Positions 45,065 to 55,233 of a stretch of DNA of 64,000 nt are shown piece after piece (the first letter of the stretch is position 1; every line of letters begins with the position of its first letter). Location of the stretch: the NCBI GenBank assembly GCA_907163375.1, contig CAJQUW010004600.1, positions 62,001-126,000 of the forward strand, written 5' to 3'. Below the pieces are notes generated by a model that saw only the letters and a list, made by a program, of their open reading frames with translations, was not told where the DNA came from and did no database searches. The position numbers were made by a program, and so were the translations under genes. The stretch is from Prostheceraeus crozeri (lineage: Eukaryota > Platyhelminthes > Polycladida > Euryleptidae).

Positions 45065-45170
45065 ATATTCCCTCTCGTTAAAAGAGGAAGACTCGGAAGA
45101 ATTGTCACAAACGATAATGCCATCAGGCAAGCGTTTTCTGAACAGCATAATAGTTCAATGTTCAATAGAA

Positions 45171-45446
45171 TCAATAATAAACATAATCAGAGTCACGCAA
45201 TTCACGTCGGTGTCGGGGACTTCTTCTTTGGTACACTGGTTCCTCCACATTGACTCGCCTTGGTCTTCGGACACCACGATTCGCACCTCGTAGACCTGTA
45301 GCACTCGTACCCTCGCTAGGTACATCCGGCAGCTCGCACTCTTCTGGCTCCACGTCACTCTCGCACGACCGATCCTTCGACACATGTTTGACGTGCCACT
45401 TCTGACCATTGTTCAGAATCACTGACTTGGAACCGGGCAATTCCAC
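45171..45446 (-). pseudogene. C-terminal end of Gypsy integrase, beyond the nested insertion
   Basis: Reads VELP/MELPGSKSVILNNGQKWHVKHVSK followed by a charged tail, the small beta-barrel end typical of Gypsy integrases. It is separated from the rest of pol by the nested DNA-transposon block. Confidence 0.65.
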
Positions 45447-45975
45447 GTAAGAGTTAGCACCTAGAGTAAAAAATGAAATTGATTCTCTAGAATTTTTGTA
45501 CGATCTTATATGTGATACATAGTAGTTTCATAACTTATTGTCCGTTTCCGCTTCTTCGTTTTTTAATCGCGTATAAGCGTATTTAAATAATCTTGATTTT
45601 TTTGAAAAAATATGCAAAGTTCATCGATATATCACGTAATTTTTTTTGGAAGACTTTTTGTAGAAGTATTTTCAATTTATTTTGCTCTAATTATACATTT
45701 TGGCATGCTTAATGAATTCCTTTTTGAGTTGAGTCGCTATCTTTAGATGTTATCATCTTGTTAGTGCACAGTGTCATCGTTATAAACGATTTACGACCGT
45801 TACCAAAATGAACTATATTTCTATGCCCTACTTCAGCAATTTCAGTAGATGTAATCATGTTTATATATTTCAAACAATGGACATGTAGCAACATTGTGGT
45901 GGTGTTGTAATTTCTATTGTATTGCACAGAAGCATGAAAACTTGCCTCAAAATAGTTTACGACCGTTACCATCTA

Positions 45976-46880
45976 CAGACGTGGAAAAAAGTTTAGGATA
46001 ATCTTACCAGAAAGCTGATTTTGACAGAATTTTGCTATGGAAAGCTTTTGAAATAGTTTCTCAAATTGATTCATTATCAAACATGCATGACATCAAATTT
46101 AGATAGCATCTGAGCTGTCTAAAAAATTCGCTCACTCATGAAGTCGATTTTTCATTTTTTAGTAGGCCTATAATATATGCAAAAAAACAGATTTTTAACA
46201 TTTTCTTTCTGTCAATAGATTTCCATTATATCTTATTATTTAGGTTAAATACACAAAAGTTTGCTTAAATTCGACAAATAGAAACGCTTGTATTCCTACA
46301 AATGCTTGTTTATTATTTCCAGAGATGAACGTCAGTATTTTGTAGGGTAACCTTTGTTCTCCAGAACTCTTTGGATTCTTCTGGGCATTGATTCGACAAG
46401 TCCTTCACATTCTTGCCGGGAAACTGCGATCTATGACAGTTTGATGTTACGAATAAGTTCGTGAATGTTAGAATGTTTTGAGCATTGACTTTCACTTTCA
46501 TGCTTTGCCATAGGTTTTCAATGGGGTTGAGGTCTGAACTGTTACCAGGCCAGTCGAAGACCTCAACCCCTTTGTCCTCAAACCACTCACGAGTTTTCTT
46601 AGACGAAAGGCATGGCGCGTTGTCCTGCTGAAACGCTCTTGTACTCGAAATGTTCTTAAAAGGAATGAGTTTTTTGTCGAGTATGTCGATGTACTTCTCA
46701 GAATTCAGTCGAACGCCATTTGGAAGAATTGTAAGCCCACCCCTTCCATGAACTGAAGCACCCCAAATTATGACGACAACAGTCTAGACCTCAACCCCAT
46801 TGAAAACCTATGGCAAAGCATGAAAGTGAAAGTCAATGCTCAAAAGCATTCTAACATTCACGAACTTATTCGTAACATTA
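45976..46880 (-). mobile_element. Tc1/mariner remnant with an inverted partial duplication
   Basis: It begins next to a TA with CAGACGTGGAAAAAAGTTTA, a Tc1-type terminal repeat. The minus strand at about 46500-46790 encodes the catalytic part of a Tc1 transposase: a WGA..G segment, FQQDNAPC with the second Asp, DWPGNSSDLNPIENLW with the Glu, then the C-terminus to about 46313. The 5' half of the gene is missing. Instead, about 90 bp of the NPIENLWQSMKVKVNAQ region is repeated in the opposite orientation at 46787-46880, a head-to-head rearrangement. The final third shifts frame. Dead copy. Confidence 0.75.
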
Positions 46881-46885
46881 TTCGT

Positions 46886-47726
46886 AAAAATTTCGACAGC
46901 AGTGTACTTGAATTTTTTACGTTCCACTCGTATTTAACGACAGAGTCGAAAAATGTAGTTCTCTGGTCAGATGGACCTGCTTCTCAATTTAAAAACAGAT
47001 TCATGCATGATTTCTGCAAATACAGCAGACATAAATTTTCACTGAAATCTGTGAGATGGAATTTTTTTTGCTACCTCACATGGTAAAGGAAGTGTTGATG
47101 GCGTTGGTTAAGTGTCAAAACGGTGCGTATGGAATGCTGTAAAATCTCGAACTGCTATTGTTAAATGTGCTAGTGAATTTGCTGATGTTGCCAAATAATA
47201 TCTTGATAATATCAATGTTCATCTGATTAACGACATAGATGAAAGGTTCAAAAATCTACAATGGACATTTATTGATGCACCAATGATTCCTTCCATCAAT
47301 AAAACACACTGCTGGCTCATAGCGGAAAACACTAACTTTGAGTTCCTATTGAGTAAGGAATTCAATGAACTTTCTTCATCTGATGAATCTGTAGCTGGTC
47401 AAGAATGTGAAAGCGTAGAATCTGATGACTCGAATGATTTATCTACATCTGATTGGATTTGTGCTGAATTTGATGGAGCTTGGTATCCTGGCATGATTCA
47501 GGAAATTTGCCAAAACAACATCAATGTTAATTTCATGCGAAGGATTGCTATCAATAGCTTCGACTGGCCTTCGACATCCGATATCCAAACACTAGCAAGT
47601 GATTCTATTATTTGCTCAATATCTCAGCCCGTAATTGCTGCTTCAACAAGCTCAAGAGTGCAGTATGCTTTATGCCAATCGGATTTCCATAAAGTTACCG
47701 ATTTGTTCAAAAAACTTTTTAGTTGA
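46886..47726 (+). pseudogene. Transposase-like remnant with WSDG...SQFKN motif
   Basis: Plus strand: NVVLWSDGPASQFKNRFMHD (near 46950-47010), then WNFF and, in a shifted frame, a SHGKGSVDGVGG-like segment with KRCVWNAV (near 47085-47145), then a 147-codon open stretch to 47726 ending VTDLFKKLFS. The WSDG/SQFKN and HGKG.VDG.GG pair is a signature I recall from an uncharacterised transposase-like family in invertebrates. A frame change near 47080 and a stop near 47202 break it. The last part has WICAEFDGAWYPGMIQEI, a chromo/Tudor-like beta-barrel strand pattern. The family name is unknown to me. Confidence 0.5.
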
Positions 47727-48261
47727 GTTCTCATACATGTACATGTACGACTTATGGCTATGTTAAATACATGAATATCATTTATCGTAGAGTTTTATAC
47801 CCCAGAGAGATTTATTCAATGTTCAGTTTAATTTTGATCAGATGATAAATAATTTGATACATATTTGCCCATTGAACTTTCACGTTTACGACCGTTACCA
47901 TCGTTTTGACATATTTCTCATCGGCAACGTAAGTTTTTATGAAAAGAGCATTAGAAAACGTAGCTAGGGAACATCAAAGTACTGATCTATAATTTGGAGA
48001 GGTTATTTCCAGTAAAAGCCAGGATATCCTTGATGTCGCAACATTACTTTTTCATATGCTAATTTTGATTTACGACCGTAACCGCCCGAAATATCAATAT
48101 TGAGAAAAAAATATAAAACCTTTGTCGAAAATGTGATTACATAATGAATCTACACCACTCAGAAGTTGAGACACTGTTGTATAAAATGTGCAGTATTCTT
48201 TCATACATGTTAAATATTGATTTGAATGCTGAGAATTTACGACCGTTACTATATGGAACTA

Positions 48262-51200
48262 CCCAACCAATGAGCTTTGACACAAAGATATTTCGGCTGA
48301 TTTTGCCAGATCGGGGATGCTTCACACACACCCTCTCACCGATCGGGAAACGTTCTTGAAACCTAACTTTCTTCTGTTTTTGCTTTCTACCTGCATCTAT
48401 AAAAGAGCTAAGTTTGGTGCGCATTTCGCGACCATGAAGTAACAAACTAGGTGATTGCAATGTAGTAGAATGAGGAGAAGAACGACAGTATGCAAGAAAC
48501 ATCGTATATGGTCAACAACTGGAACCTTCATCAACTGTGCTAATTCTACCTGTTCAGAAAGTGTGCGGTTAAATCTTTCAACAACTGAATTTGATTCAGG
48601 ATTGTAAAGGGGTGATCGCACATGTGAAATGTTTCTTTCTTTCAGAAAGTCCGAGAACACAGAAGACACAAACTGGCTGCCATTATCAGACAGTAACTCA
48701 CTAGGCAAACCTTCTCTAGAGAAAACACTGTTCAGAAAATTAATCACCTTATCCGTCTCAACACTGGGGAGAAAACTAGCTTCAGGCCATTTGCTGTGAA
48801 GATCAACAAGAACGATCGCATATCTCATGTATGCCGGTAAATCGTACATCGGACCTTTGATATCGACTGCTACACGTTGCCAAGGAGATTCTGGAAGGGG
48901 CAATCTATCATTTGAAGGAGCAGGACCATTTTTGAATGATTTGCTAGAGCCTTGACAAACACAACAAGCTTTCAATCTTTCTTCTATCGCTTTATCCATA
49001 GCCACCAATACATCGAACGTAATCGTGATTTTGTTCTCTGAATACCCATATGAGATTCATGATCCAAATCGATCAAATCATTTCTCAAAGACACAGGGAC
49101 GACAACTCGTAGGCCACGTAAAATCTGATGCTTGTGGACTGACAATTCATTTTGTATAAGATAGAAGGGACGTAATTCAGCGGGAATATCTTTCTTATTT
49201 GACCATCTGGTTTCAATGAAATGACGGATTCGCAAGAGGTCTGGACATTGTTCGCAAGAAGCTTCAAAGTTCTGTATCGTGATGGAAGTAATTATAACAT
49301 CATCATCATCTGCATCATCTGACAAAAAGTACACCATGTCCTCTACCGGAAATCGAGAACAGTAGTCAGAAATAGTATTGTCACAACCTCTCTTGTACTG
49401 TACATGAAAAAAAAATGCCATCAATCTTGTGGCCCACCTAGCCAAACGCAAACTCATCCTAACAAAACCTTTGCGGGAAAATATCATTCTCAATGGCTCG
49501 TGGTCGGTTTCCAATACAAATCGTCTACGAAGTAAGTATGGCCTCCATCTCTCGCATGCCCAGACTAACGCCAAACTCTCTTTCTCTGTAGTAGAGAATT
49601 TCCTTTCTGATTCGGACAATCTTCTCGAAGCAAATTCGACAGTGCGCTTTCCAAGAATGGGATCGATGATGGATAATGTGGCTCCAAAGCCGACATTAGA
49701 GGCATCTGCGGAGACAACGACTGGAAGACTAACATCAAATGGTGCTAAAGCTGTACTATTACTAATCAGAGACTTCATCTTGTCAAAAGTGACCTGTGCT
49801 TCGTGAGACCATGTAAAATGAGATGAATTCATCAACTCACCTAATGTTTCTACCAAAGTAGAGAAATTTGAAATATGCTTCACGTAGTACCCAAATGCAC
49901 CAAGTGTGGTACGGAGCTCACCAAAAGAAGACGGACTAGGAGACTGTACTAAAGCTTTCACCTTCTCACCTGAGGGTTTGATCCCGTGTTGATCAACATC
50001 GTGTCCTAAATACGTAATCTTGCTGACACCAAGCAAACACTTCGACTCGTTAAGCTTAACATTGTGTTCTGCCAAACGCTTCAAAACAGCATTCAATCGC
50101 TGATTGTGAATGTCAGTTGAAAGACCAGAAACCAACACGTCATCTAGATAGCATACGACTCCCTCAATACCTTTCAAAATTTTTTGACATCACTGACTGG
50201 AATGCAGAGGGACATCAGGCTAAGCCAAAGGGACATCGCTTAAAGCGGAACAAGTCATCGGGTACTATGAATGTGGTCAGGTCTCTGCTATCCTCGTGTA
50301 AAGTAAGTTGCAAGCAAGCTTCAGATAAATCAAGCTTAGAGAAAGTACATGAACCTTTCATCGAACTCATCAGTTCTTCAACTCTTGGTATTGGGTACCC
50401 ATCAACAATGACAGCTTGATTCGCAGCGCGCAAATCAACACAAATTCTCATTTTGTCGTTCGCTTTCGGTACTATAACAAGATTCGATATCCATTCGGAA
50501 GCATCTACTCTCTCAATGACATCAGCTGAGAGTAACCTCTGGACTTCATTGCTAACTTGGTCTCGGATAGAAAAAGGAATCTGTCTCAAGGACTGTCGTG
50601 CAGGCTTAACATCAGGGTTAATGCGAACTTTGTGAATAAAGCCTTTGATACATCCAAGAACGGTACCATCTGCATCAGAAGCAGGAGTAGAGCATATCGC
50701 AGCAGTGCGATCAACGAGAGACGACTGAGTACCGGAACTGAGCTGAGCAACTGAAGCAGACTGAAAAACTGGACTGGGAAATAGGGACAACGGACTGACA
50801 AACTGGAATGGACTGAGACAAAGGAACAACGGACTGACTTGACTGAGCAGTAGAACTTGACTGTGAAATGGAGCTGGCATGCAAAACTGAATTAGACTGA
50901 GCGACTGAGCTAGACTGAGTAGATGACAACGACTGAACTGTACGAGGAACATGAAAATCGGAAGTAGAAGACGCAACTGACACAGTGGTAGGAGTAACAG
51001 AGATAACATGAGACGTAGGGGTAGCAGTAGAACTAGGAGATACATGAGACGTAGACAAAACAGGTTGTGAAGAGACATGACTATCACTAACATGACAAAT
51101 CGATTTGGAATTAGGAGTGAGAAGATCCCAAAGATCTTTCCTGACACTTTGAAAACGTCGGAGAAGATCACGACCAAACAAAACATCTTTGTCCTTAAGT

Positions 51201-52260
51201 GTCACAACCACAAATGGCACAGTAGAACTTTCTAATCCATCTCGAGAAGTGCAACGTAATTCAATCCTGCCTATGACTTTCACTCTCTCACCAGTATAAG
51301 TAAACACCCTCATCGAGCAAGCTTGTAAAGAATCATCAATTTCATCCTGTGAACACAAATCAGCTAATACATGATCTGGAAAAATATTAACTCCGCAACC
51401 AGTATCGAGTACACCCGTAAGAGCTTTGTCATGAACAACGAACGTAGAGGAAAACTTCTCATCTTTATTTGGATTCCCAAGACTACAAATCGTAATGCAA
51501 CATACGGTGGAATCATCATTCTGTTCATGTGAGATTTCATTAACACCAAAGTTCTTTCCTCTCGACTGCCTTCTGTGAAAATTACTCGTGGTGCTTGAAC
51601 GGTTGTAACCTGGATTTGACTGACTTCTAGGACGGCTGCTACATACCTTAGAAACATGTCCAACCTTTTTGCAGTAGTTGCAAGTCTTGTTCCTTGCAAA
51701 ACAATCCTCATAAGTAGCTACGTGTTTATCTGAGCCGCATCTGTAACATGTACGTGGTGGTGAGGATCCGGTACCGGTATTAGGCCTACTTGAATTTGGT
51801 TTGCGCCACGAATTCCTATTGCCTTCACGGTTAGGCGTGTTTCGCTCGCGTTGCCTAGAGCGGATGTGAAAAGCGTTGTGACTCGAAGAGTTATGAGTCC
51901 TAAGAGTTGAACTTTCCTGCGCTACGCGTTCATACTCTTTCGCAATTTCAACTGCCTTTGCAAAAGTCAATTTACTATCATCCTGCAGTAATAGCTTCTC
52001 TCTGACCCTATTGTCTTGGACACCGATAATGAGCTGTCCCAACAACGACTCATTAAGCGGATCCTTACTGACCTTGAAATCGCAGCTGGATGCAATCTGA
52101 CGTAAGTCAGAAGTAAAACTCTCAATACTTTCACCTTGCTTCTACTTCCTCTCATTGAATTTCAATCTATGAGTCCACTTTGATGTGGTACCAACAAAAT
52201 AGCTATGCATTGATTTCTTTAAATCAGACAACGTACTGACATCGGAACCTATGGGTTTAA
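48262..52260 (-). pseudogene. Gypsy gag-protease-RT-RNase H-integrase region, broken
   Basis: In element order (right to left): gag with KLTFAKAVEIAKEYERVAQE and two CCHC knuckles (CYRCGSDKHVATYEDC; CNYCKKVGHVSKVC) at about 51600-52260; aspartic protease with LDTGCGVNIFPDHV near 51400; a long Ser/Gln/Thr-rich linker; RT with the YLDDVLVSG box near 50140; RNase H near 49300-49750 (VVSADASNVGFGATL, FSTTEKESLALVWACERW, LETDHEPLR); integrase with ERLKACCVCQGSS, then WQRVAVDIKGPM and LSDNGSQFVS near 48500-48960. Two knuckles and the tRNA-Ser primer site suit the mag clade. A few breaks are present. Confidence 0.85.
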
Positions 52261-52317
52261 AAATTTATTAATCGAATAGTAAAGCAAAAACAGAAGAACT
52301 TAGAAAATAATTTTCGA

Positions 52318-52331
52318 CATCCTCGTCGCCA
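52318..52331 (-). promoter_or_regulatory. Gypsy primer-binding site, tRNA-Ser type
   Basis: Minus strand TGGCGACGAGGATG lies one base inside the 5' LTR and is complementary to a tRNA-Ser(GCT) 3' end including CCA. It fixes which LTR is 5' and the element's orientation. Confidence 0.75.
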
Positions 52332-52332
52332 A

Positions 52333-52510
52333 TATTATGTTTTCTATTGTATTGTTTAGTGTTATTTAGTATACATGACAAAAGTAAAAAGCTTCGAATT
52401 TCGATTCGCAATGTTCTGAAAGTCTCTATCAAAATCACATTACAGTTAATGAAAATAATTCATTAGTGTAGACAAACAAACAACATAATTTTTTAAATCA
52501 TAAATACCAT
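52333..52510 (-). repeat. Gypsy 5' LTR
   Basis: Direct repeat of 44888-45064 with about 4-5 percent difference; borders GTATAC on its outer side and the primer-binding site on its inner side. Confidence 0.85.
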
Positions 52511-52516
52511 GTATAC

Positions 52517-52985
52517 CTTCTATATAATTTTCAAAAACCAAATATCAAAATTGAAAGCACTATTTGATATTTGACTGTGATTTTTTGTAATCATAACGCA
52601 TCTCTTCTCTGAGTGGATCAAATACGCTATTCCTGTATACCATATTGCTACTCAGAGTTGGAAAAGTCGGAATTGCAATTGGAATTGGAATTGACGATAT
52701 TTAAATTTGCTGGAATTGGAAATGACCTTGATAAACCTCAATTCCATTTTTTCGATGGACCTGTGATAAATCCATTTGTACAAAAATAGAAATCACAGTA
52801 CTCGGCCGTTGTGTTAACTGCACGCAGAGATAAGAGAGAGATAGATCGACAGAGGGAGCTTTATTCTATTTGTTTTCGAGACCCTCGTGCTAATAGATGC
52901 TAGCGAGGAGATCTCCATTACTGTTTATGTTTCTTTGTTTTTTGCTTGAATGCGATGTAATTTTCAACAGTGATGTAATTGGGAC
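52517..52985. other. No gene recognised; spacer between Gypsy and Polinton-2
   Basis: AT-rich DNA with a short GGAATT-type simple repeat near 52680-52740. No domain recognised. Confidence 0.5.
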
Positions 52986-53082
52986 TAGTTACAATACCAG
53001 TCAATGAAAAATTGAGTTTGATAAAGAGAGTTTGCCAAGGATGTGATGGAAGGATGGGTCCGAGAGGAGGAAACTGTTCCCT

Positions 53083-53735
53083 ACCCCCCTCCCTCTGGAA
53101 GGAAGGAAGGAAGGAAGGAAGGAAGAGTTTTCCAGTGAGGGAAGGGGTGGAATCTCGGAAGGATAGAGTGAGAAAAGGGTAGGTGTTGGTGGTTTTGGGA
53201 TGAGAAAAGTCTGAAATCGTCAGAAAGGAGGGTTCGGATGGGAAATTGGAGGTCAGATTCGGAATCTACGTGAAATTTTGGGTGGGGAAGGAAGGTGGGA
53301 GGAGTCTTCCTGAGAGGCAAGGGGTGTAATCTCTGAAAACGTCAGAGTTGGAAAAAGGCGGGTGTTGGTGGTTTTGGGATGAGAAAAGTCTTTTTTCGGG
53401 AAGAAAGAGGGTTCGGATGGGAAAACGGAGGCCAGATTCGGAATCTACGTGAAATTTCGGGTTAGGAAGGATGTTTCCAGCTCAATCGGAGAGAAAAAGT
53501 TTTGAGGGCGTCCCCCCTCCTGTCAAACTTCCAACTTTGGTGGTAGAGATCGTAGAAAGTCGTGCAATAGCTCATTTGAAAGCTAAGAATGAGAAAAATG
53601 CAGTGGAAAGCTCAGTTTGGTCCACTTTTCCTGGGTTTAGGGAGGAAAATGGCAGGAAAACGTCAGAGTTGGAAAAGTCAGGTTTCGGATGTTTTAGGAT
53701 GAGAAAAGTCGTTTTTCGACTTATCTTGTAATGGG
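53083..53735. repeat. Polinton-2 left terminal repeat with about 184-bp tandem units
   Basis: Begins with a C-tract and CTCTGGAAGG, a GAAGG microsatellite (about 53097-53127), then two units of about 184 bp (from about 53106 and 53291) and a partial third. Each contains 'ggtgttggtggttttgggatgagaaaagt' and a GATTCGGAATCTACGTGAAA word. The block organisation parallels Polinton-1's arms, though the sequence is well diverged. The partner arm lies beyond the window. Confidence 0.7.
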
Positions 53736-53772
53736 TATCTTGTAATCGAGTATTTTGTAATGGTGTATAGAG

Positions 53773-54020
53773 CAACATGAGTCATTGCGCTTTGTTACAT
53801 AAATGAATGCGTCTTTGTTCGAGAAAAGGGGCGTGTCACAACATGAGTCATTGCGCTTTGTGCATCACTATCCGGCTCTATGTTAGATAAATGAATGCGC
53901 CTTTGTTCGAGAAAAGGAGCGTGTCACAACATGAGTCATTGCGCTTTGTGCATTACTATCAGGCTCTTTGTTAGATAAATGAATGCGTCTTTGTTCGCTA
54001 GAAGGGGCGTGTCACTAAAG
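53773..54020. repeat. Tandem repeat with three AP-1-type sites
   Basis: Three units of about 66-88 bp contain ACATGAGTCATTGCGCTTTG and ATAAATGAATGCG.CTTTGTTCG with GGGGCGTGTCAC. The perfect ATGAGTCAT (AP-1/TRE) core is kept in all three (TGAGTCA at 53778, 53844, 53932). It lies upstream of the plus-strand genes of Polinton-2 and looks like an enhancer array. Confidence 0.7.
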
Positions 54021-54169
54021 TCTTTGTGAGGACTAGAACGACTTTGTGCATAAATAGGAAAGGTTTCCACCCACGCAGTCAAAAGTTCACGTGTGATAAC
54101 TGTTTGTCACGTAACAAAGACAGGGAAAACGAGAAAAGGGAAACGCATGTGATTGGAGCTAGGTCTGGT

Positions 54170-54176
54170 TATAAAA
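54170..54176 (+). promoter_or_regulatory. TATA box of the Polinton-2 TIR-proximal gene
   Basis: TATAAAA in the context GGTTATAAAACGG, 46 bp before the ATG at 54222, the expected distance for a start site near 54200. Confidence 0.65.
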
Positions 54177-54221
54177 CGGACGACTGAGCTCACGGCAATC
54201 ATTTCCATCCTTGCGCTAACC

Positions 54222-54788
54222 ATGCAGTTGCCCGAAGCCATCAACTCCTCTGCTCTCGTACTGGGTACACTGAACTCCCTTACTTTAGCATCGGGTAAAA
54301 ATGTTTTCAATCAAAAGATAACTCATCATGGAGAAGCCGTGACCATAAAAACTCCAAGTCATCGGATAGATTATCTAAAGGTTATGTCAACAAAGTATGG
54401 ACTGGCCGTGTGTGTGCCGTTAGACTATTGGACACGGTTACAATTCAATACTCTTGAAACATTCCTGAAAGAAAATCTCACCATTCCCAAAGAAATTGTT
54501 CGATACAATGGGAAGCGGCCACAAGTTCCCATCATGGAAAGACGATACATGTATGTTCACATGGATAGACACTGTCTCATCATCCATGAAAAGGAGGGCA
54601 GCGAATTCGATTTACTCAATTGCAAACCACTCCCCATTTTGGGAAAAGGATTCTACTCCTTCGACATTAAAATTCAAACCATCTACATGGGTCCGCGCAG
54701 GGACGGAAGGTTGTTTACGTTGAATCCCTATCTTGTCTCCATAACCTTTAAAAATGATGTCCATGTTGATGATGATCAACTACAGTAA
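54222..54788 (+). CDS. TIR-proximal conserved Polinton protein, Polinton-2 copy
   Basis: 188 aa from the first ATG after the TATA box (MQLPEAINSSALVLGTLNSL). It is homologous to the Polinton-1 gene at 39356-40131: YLKVMSTKYGLAVCVPLDYW, TLETFLKENLTIP, GKGFYSFDIKIQTIYMGP and an acidic DDDQ end. It lacks the long basic tail of its relative. Both copies are the outermost gene next to a TIR and point inward. The frame is open while the polymerase of the same element is decayed. An OB-fold ssDNA-binding role is a guess based on the alternating strand pattern of the last 60 residues. Confidence 0.7.
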   Translation: MQLPEAINSSALVLGTLNSLTLASGKNVFNQKITHHGEAVTIKTPSHRIDYLKVMSTKYGLAVCVPLDYWTRLQFNTLETFLKENLTIPKEIVRYNGKRPQVPIMERRYMYVHMDRHCLIIHEKEGSEFDLLNCKPLPILGKGFYSFDIKIQTIYMGPRRDGRLFTLNPYLVSITFKNDVHVDDDQLQ

Positions 54789-54944
54789 CACTCTCCACAC
54801 ACTGAGAACGCACCATCGATCTTTATGAGACCACGGCTTAACGGCCACCGTATCAAGAAAGAAAATGTACACTCACCATGCCACACATGAACATGACTCT
54901 CTCCTTCTTTCTTAGGCATACCCTTCTTTACTCAGGTTTTAAAC

Positions 54945-55181
54945 ATGTGGAAATTATCAGCATGCCTCTATGTATCATGGAAACGTCAGTGTGTTGCATT
55001 TCATGATACGAAACGTCAACTTCAGGTAACTCTAGAACGCTTTCAACTACGAAGGTTACATCGCGCTATCCTATCCAACTCTTGCCGTGTCATTAACGTA
55101 GGAGACGGCATTGTATTTATTCGCATTCAAGAGATGATTCTACATAATGATCACTGCTACATCGTGATTTCAAAACCCTAA
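54945..55181 (+). CDS. Small PC4-like protein
   Basis: 78 aa starting MWKLSACLYVSWKRQCVAFH. LYVSWKRQ...LQVTLERFQLRRLHRAI follows the strand-strand-helix pattern of PC4/SUB1 (RYVSVRDF...ISLNPEQWSQLKEQI). The region after it, INVGDGIVF, matches the second repeat of the Polinton-1 PC4-like gene (ISLGDQVWL). A splice-acceptor-like TTTACTCAG lies just before the ATG. It is followed 53 bp later by the TBP-like gene on the same strand. PC4 in animals works with TFIIA/TBP complexes, so the pairing is suggestive, but domain assignment by eye is moderate at best. Confidence 0.45.
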   Translation: MWKLSACLYVSWKRQCVAFHDTKRQLQVTLERFQLRRLHRAILSNSCRVINVGDGIVFIRIQEMILHNDHCYIVISKP

Positions 55182-55190
55182 TGGGAAAGG

Positions 55191-55197
55191 TATAAAA
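55191..55197 (+). promoter_or_regulatory. TATA box of the TBP-like gene
   Basis: TATAAAA in GGTATAAAAGGG, 43 bp before the ATG at 55234. An AP-1-type TGAGTCA overlaps the start codon region (55228-55234). If the element's TBP-like protein binds TATA, this gene could regulate itself. Confidence 0.7.
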
Positions 55198-55233
55198 GGG
55201 AAGTTCACTCAACCCTCATGTCATTTGTGAGTC

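Larger units (their letters stand above)
45462..48262. mobile_element. Nested DNA-transposon block inside the Gypsy element
   Basis: The Gypsy integrase reading resumes on either side of this block, so it is an insertion. It holds five direct copies of TTTACGACCGTTACC or close variants (starting near 45786, 45963, 47884, 48069 and 48237), a Tc1 remnant and a second transposase-like remnant. The exact ends and target duplication are not resolved. Confidence 0.6.
44888..52510 (-). mobile_element. Ty3/Gypsy LTR retrotransposon, mag-like, broken and interrupted
   Basis: Two direct LTRs (177-178 bp) enclose gag-pro-pol on the minus strand. GTATAC is present on both outer sides (44882-44887 and 52511-52516) as the likely target duplication, one base longer than the usual 5. 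The primer-binding site is complementary to a tRNA-Ser 3' end. A block of about 2.8 kb of DNA-transposon sequence (about 45462-48262) is inserted in the integrase C-terminal region. The LTRs differ at roughly 8 of 177 positions, so the insertion is moderately old. No envelope gene. The coding part has a few breaks besides the insertion, so it is a fossil. Confidence 0.88.

Noticed and set aside
44888-52510. Envelope gene or endogenous retrovirus identity for the Gypsy element
   Set aside because: No envelope-like frame lies between integrase and the 3' LTR; features fit a mag-like retrotransposon.
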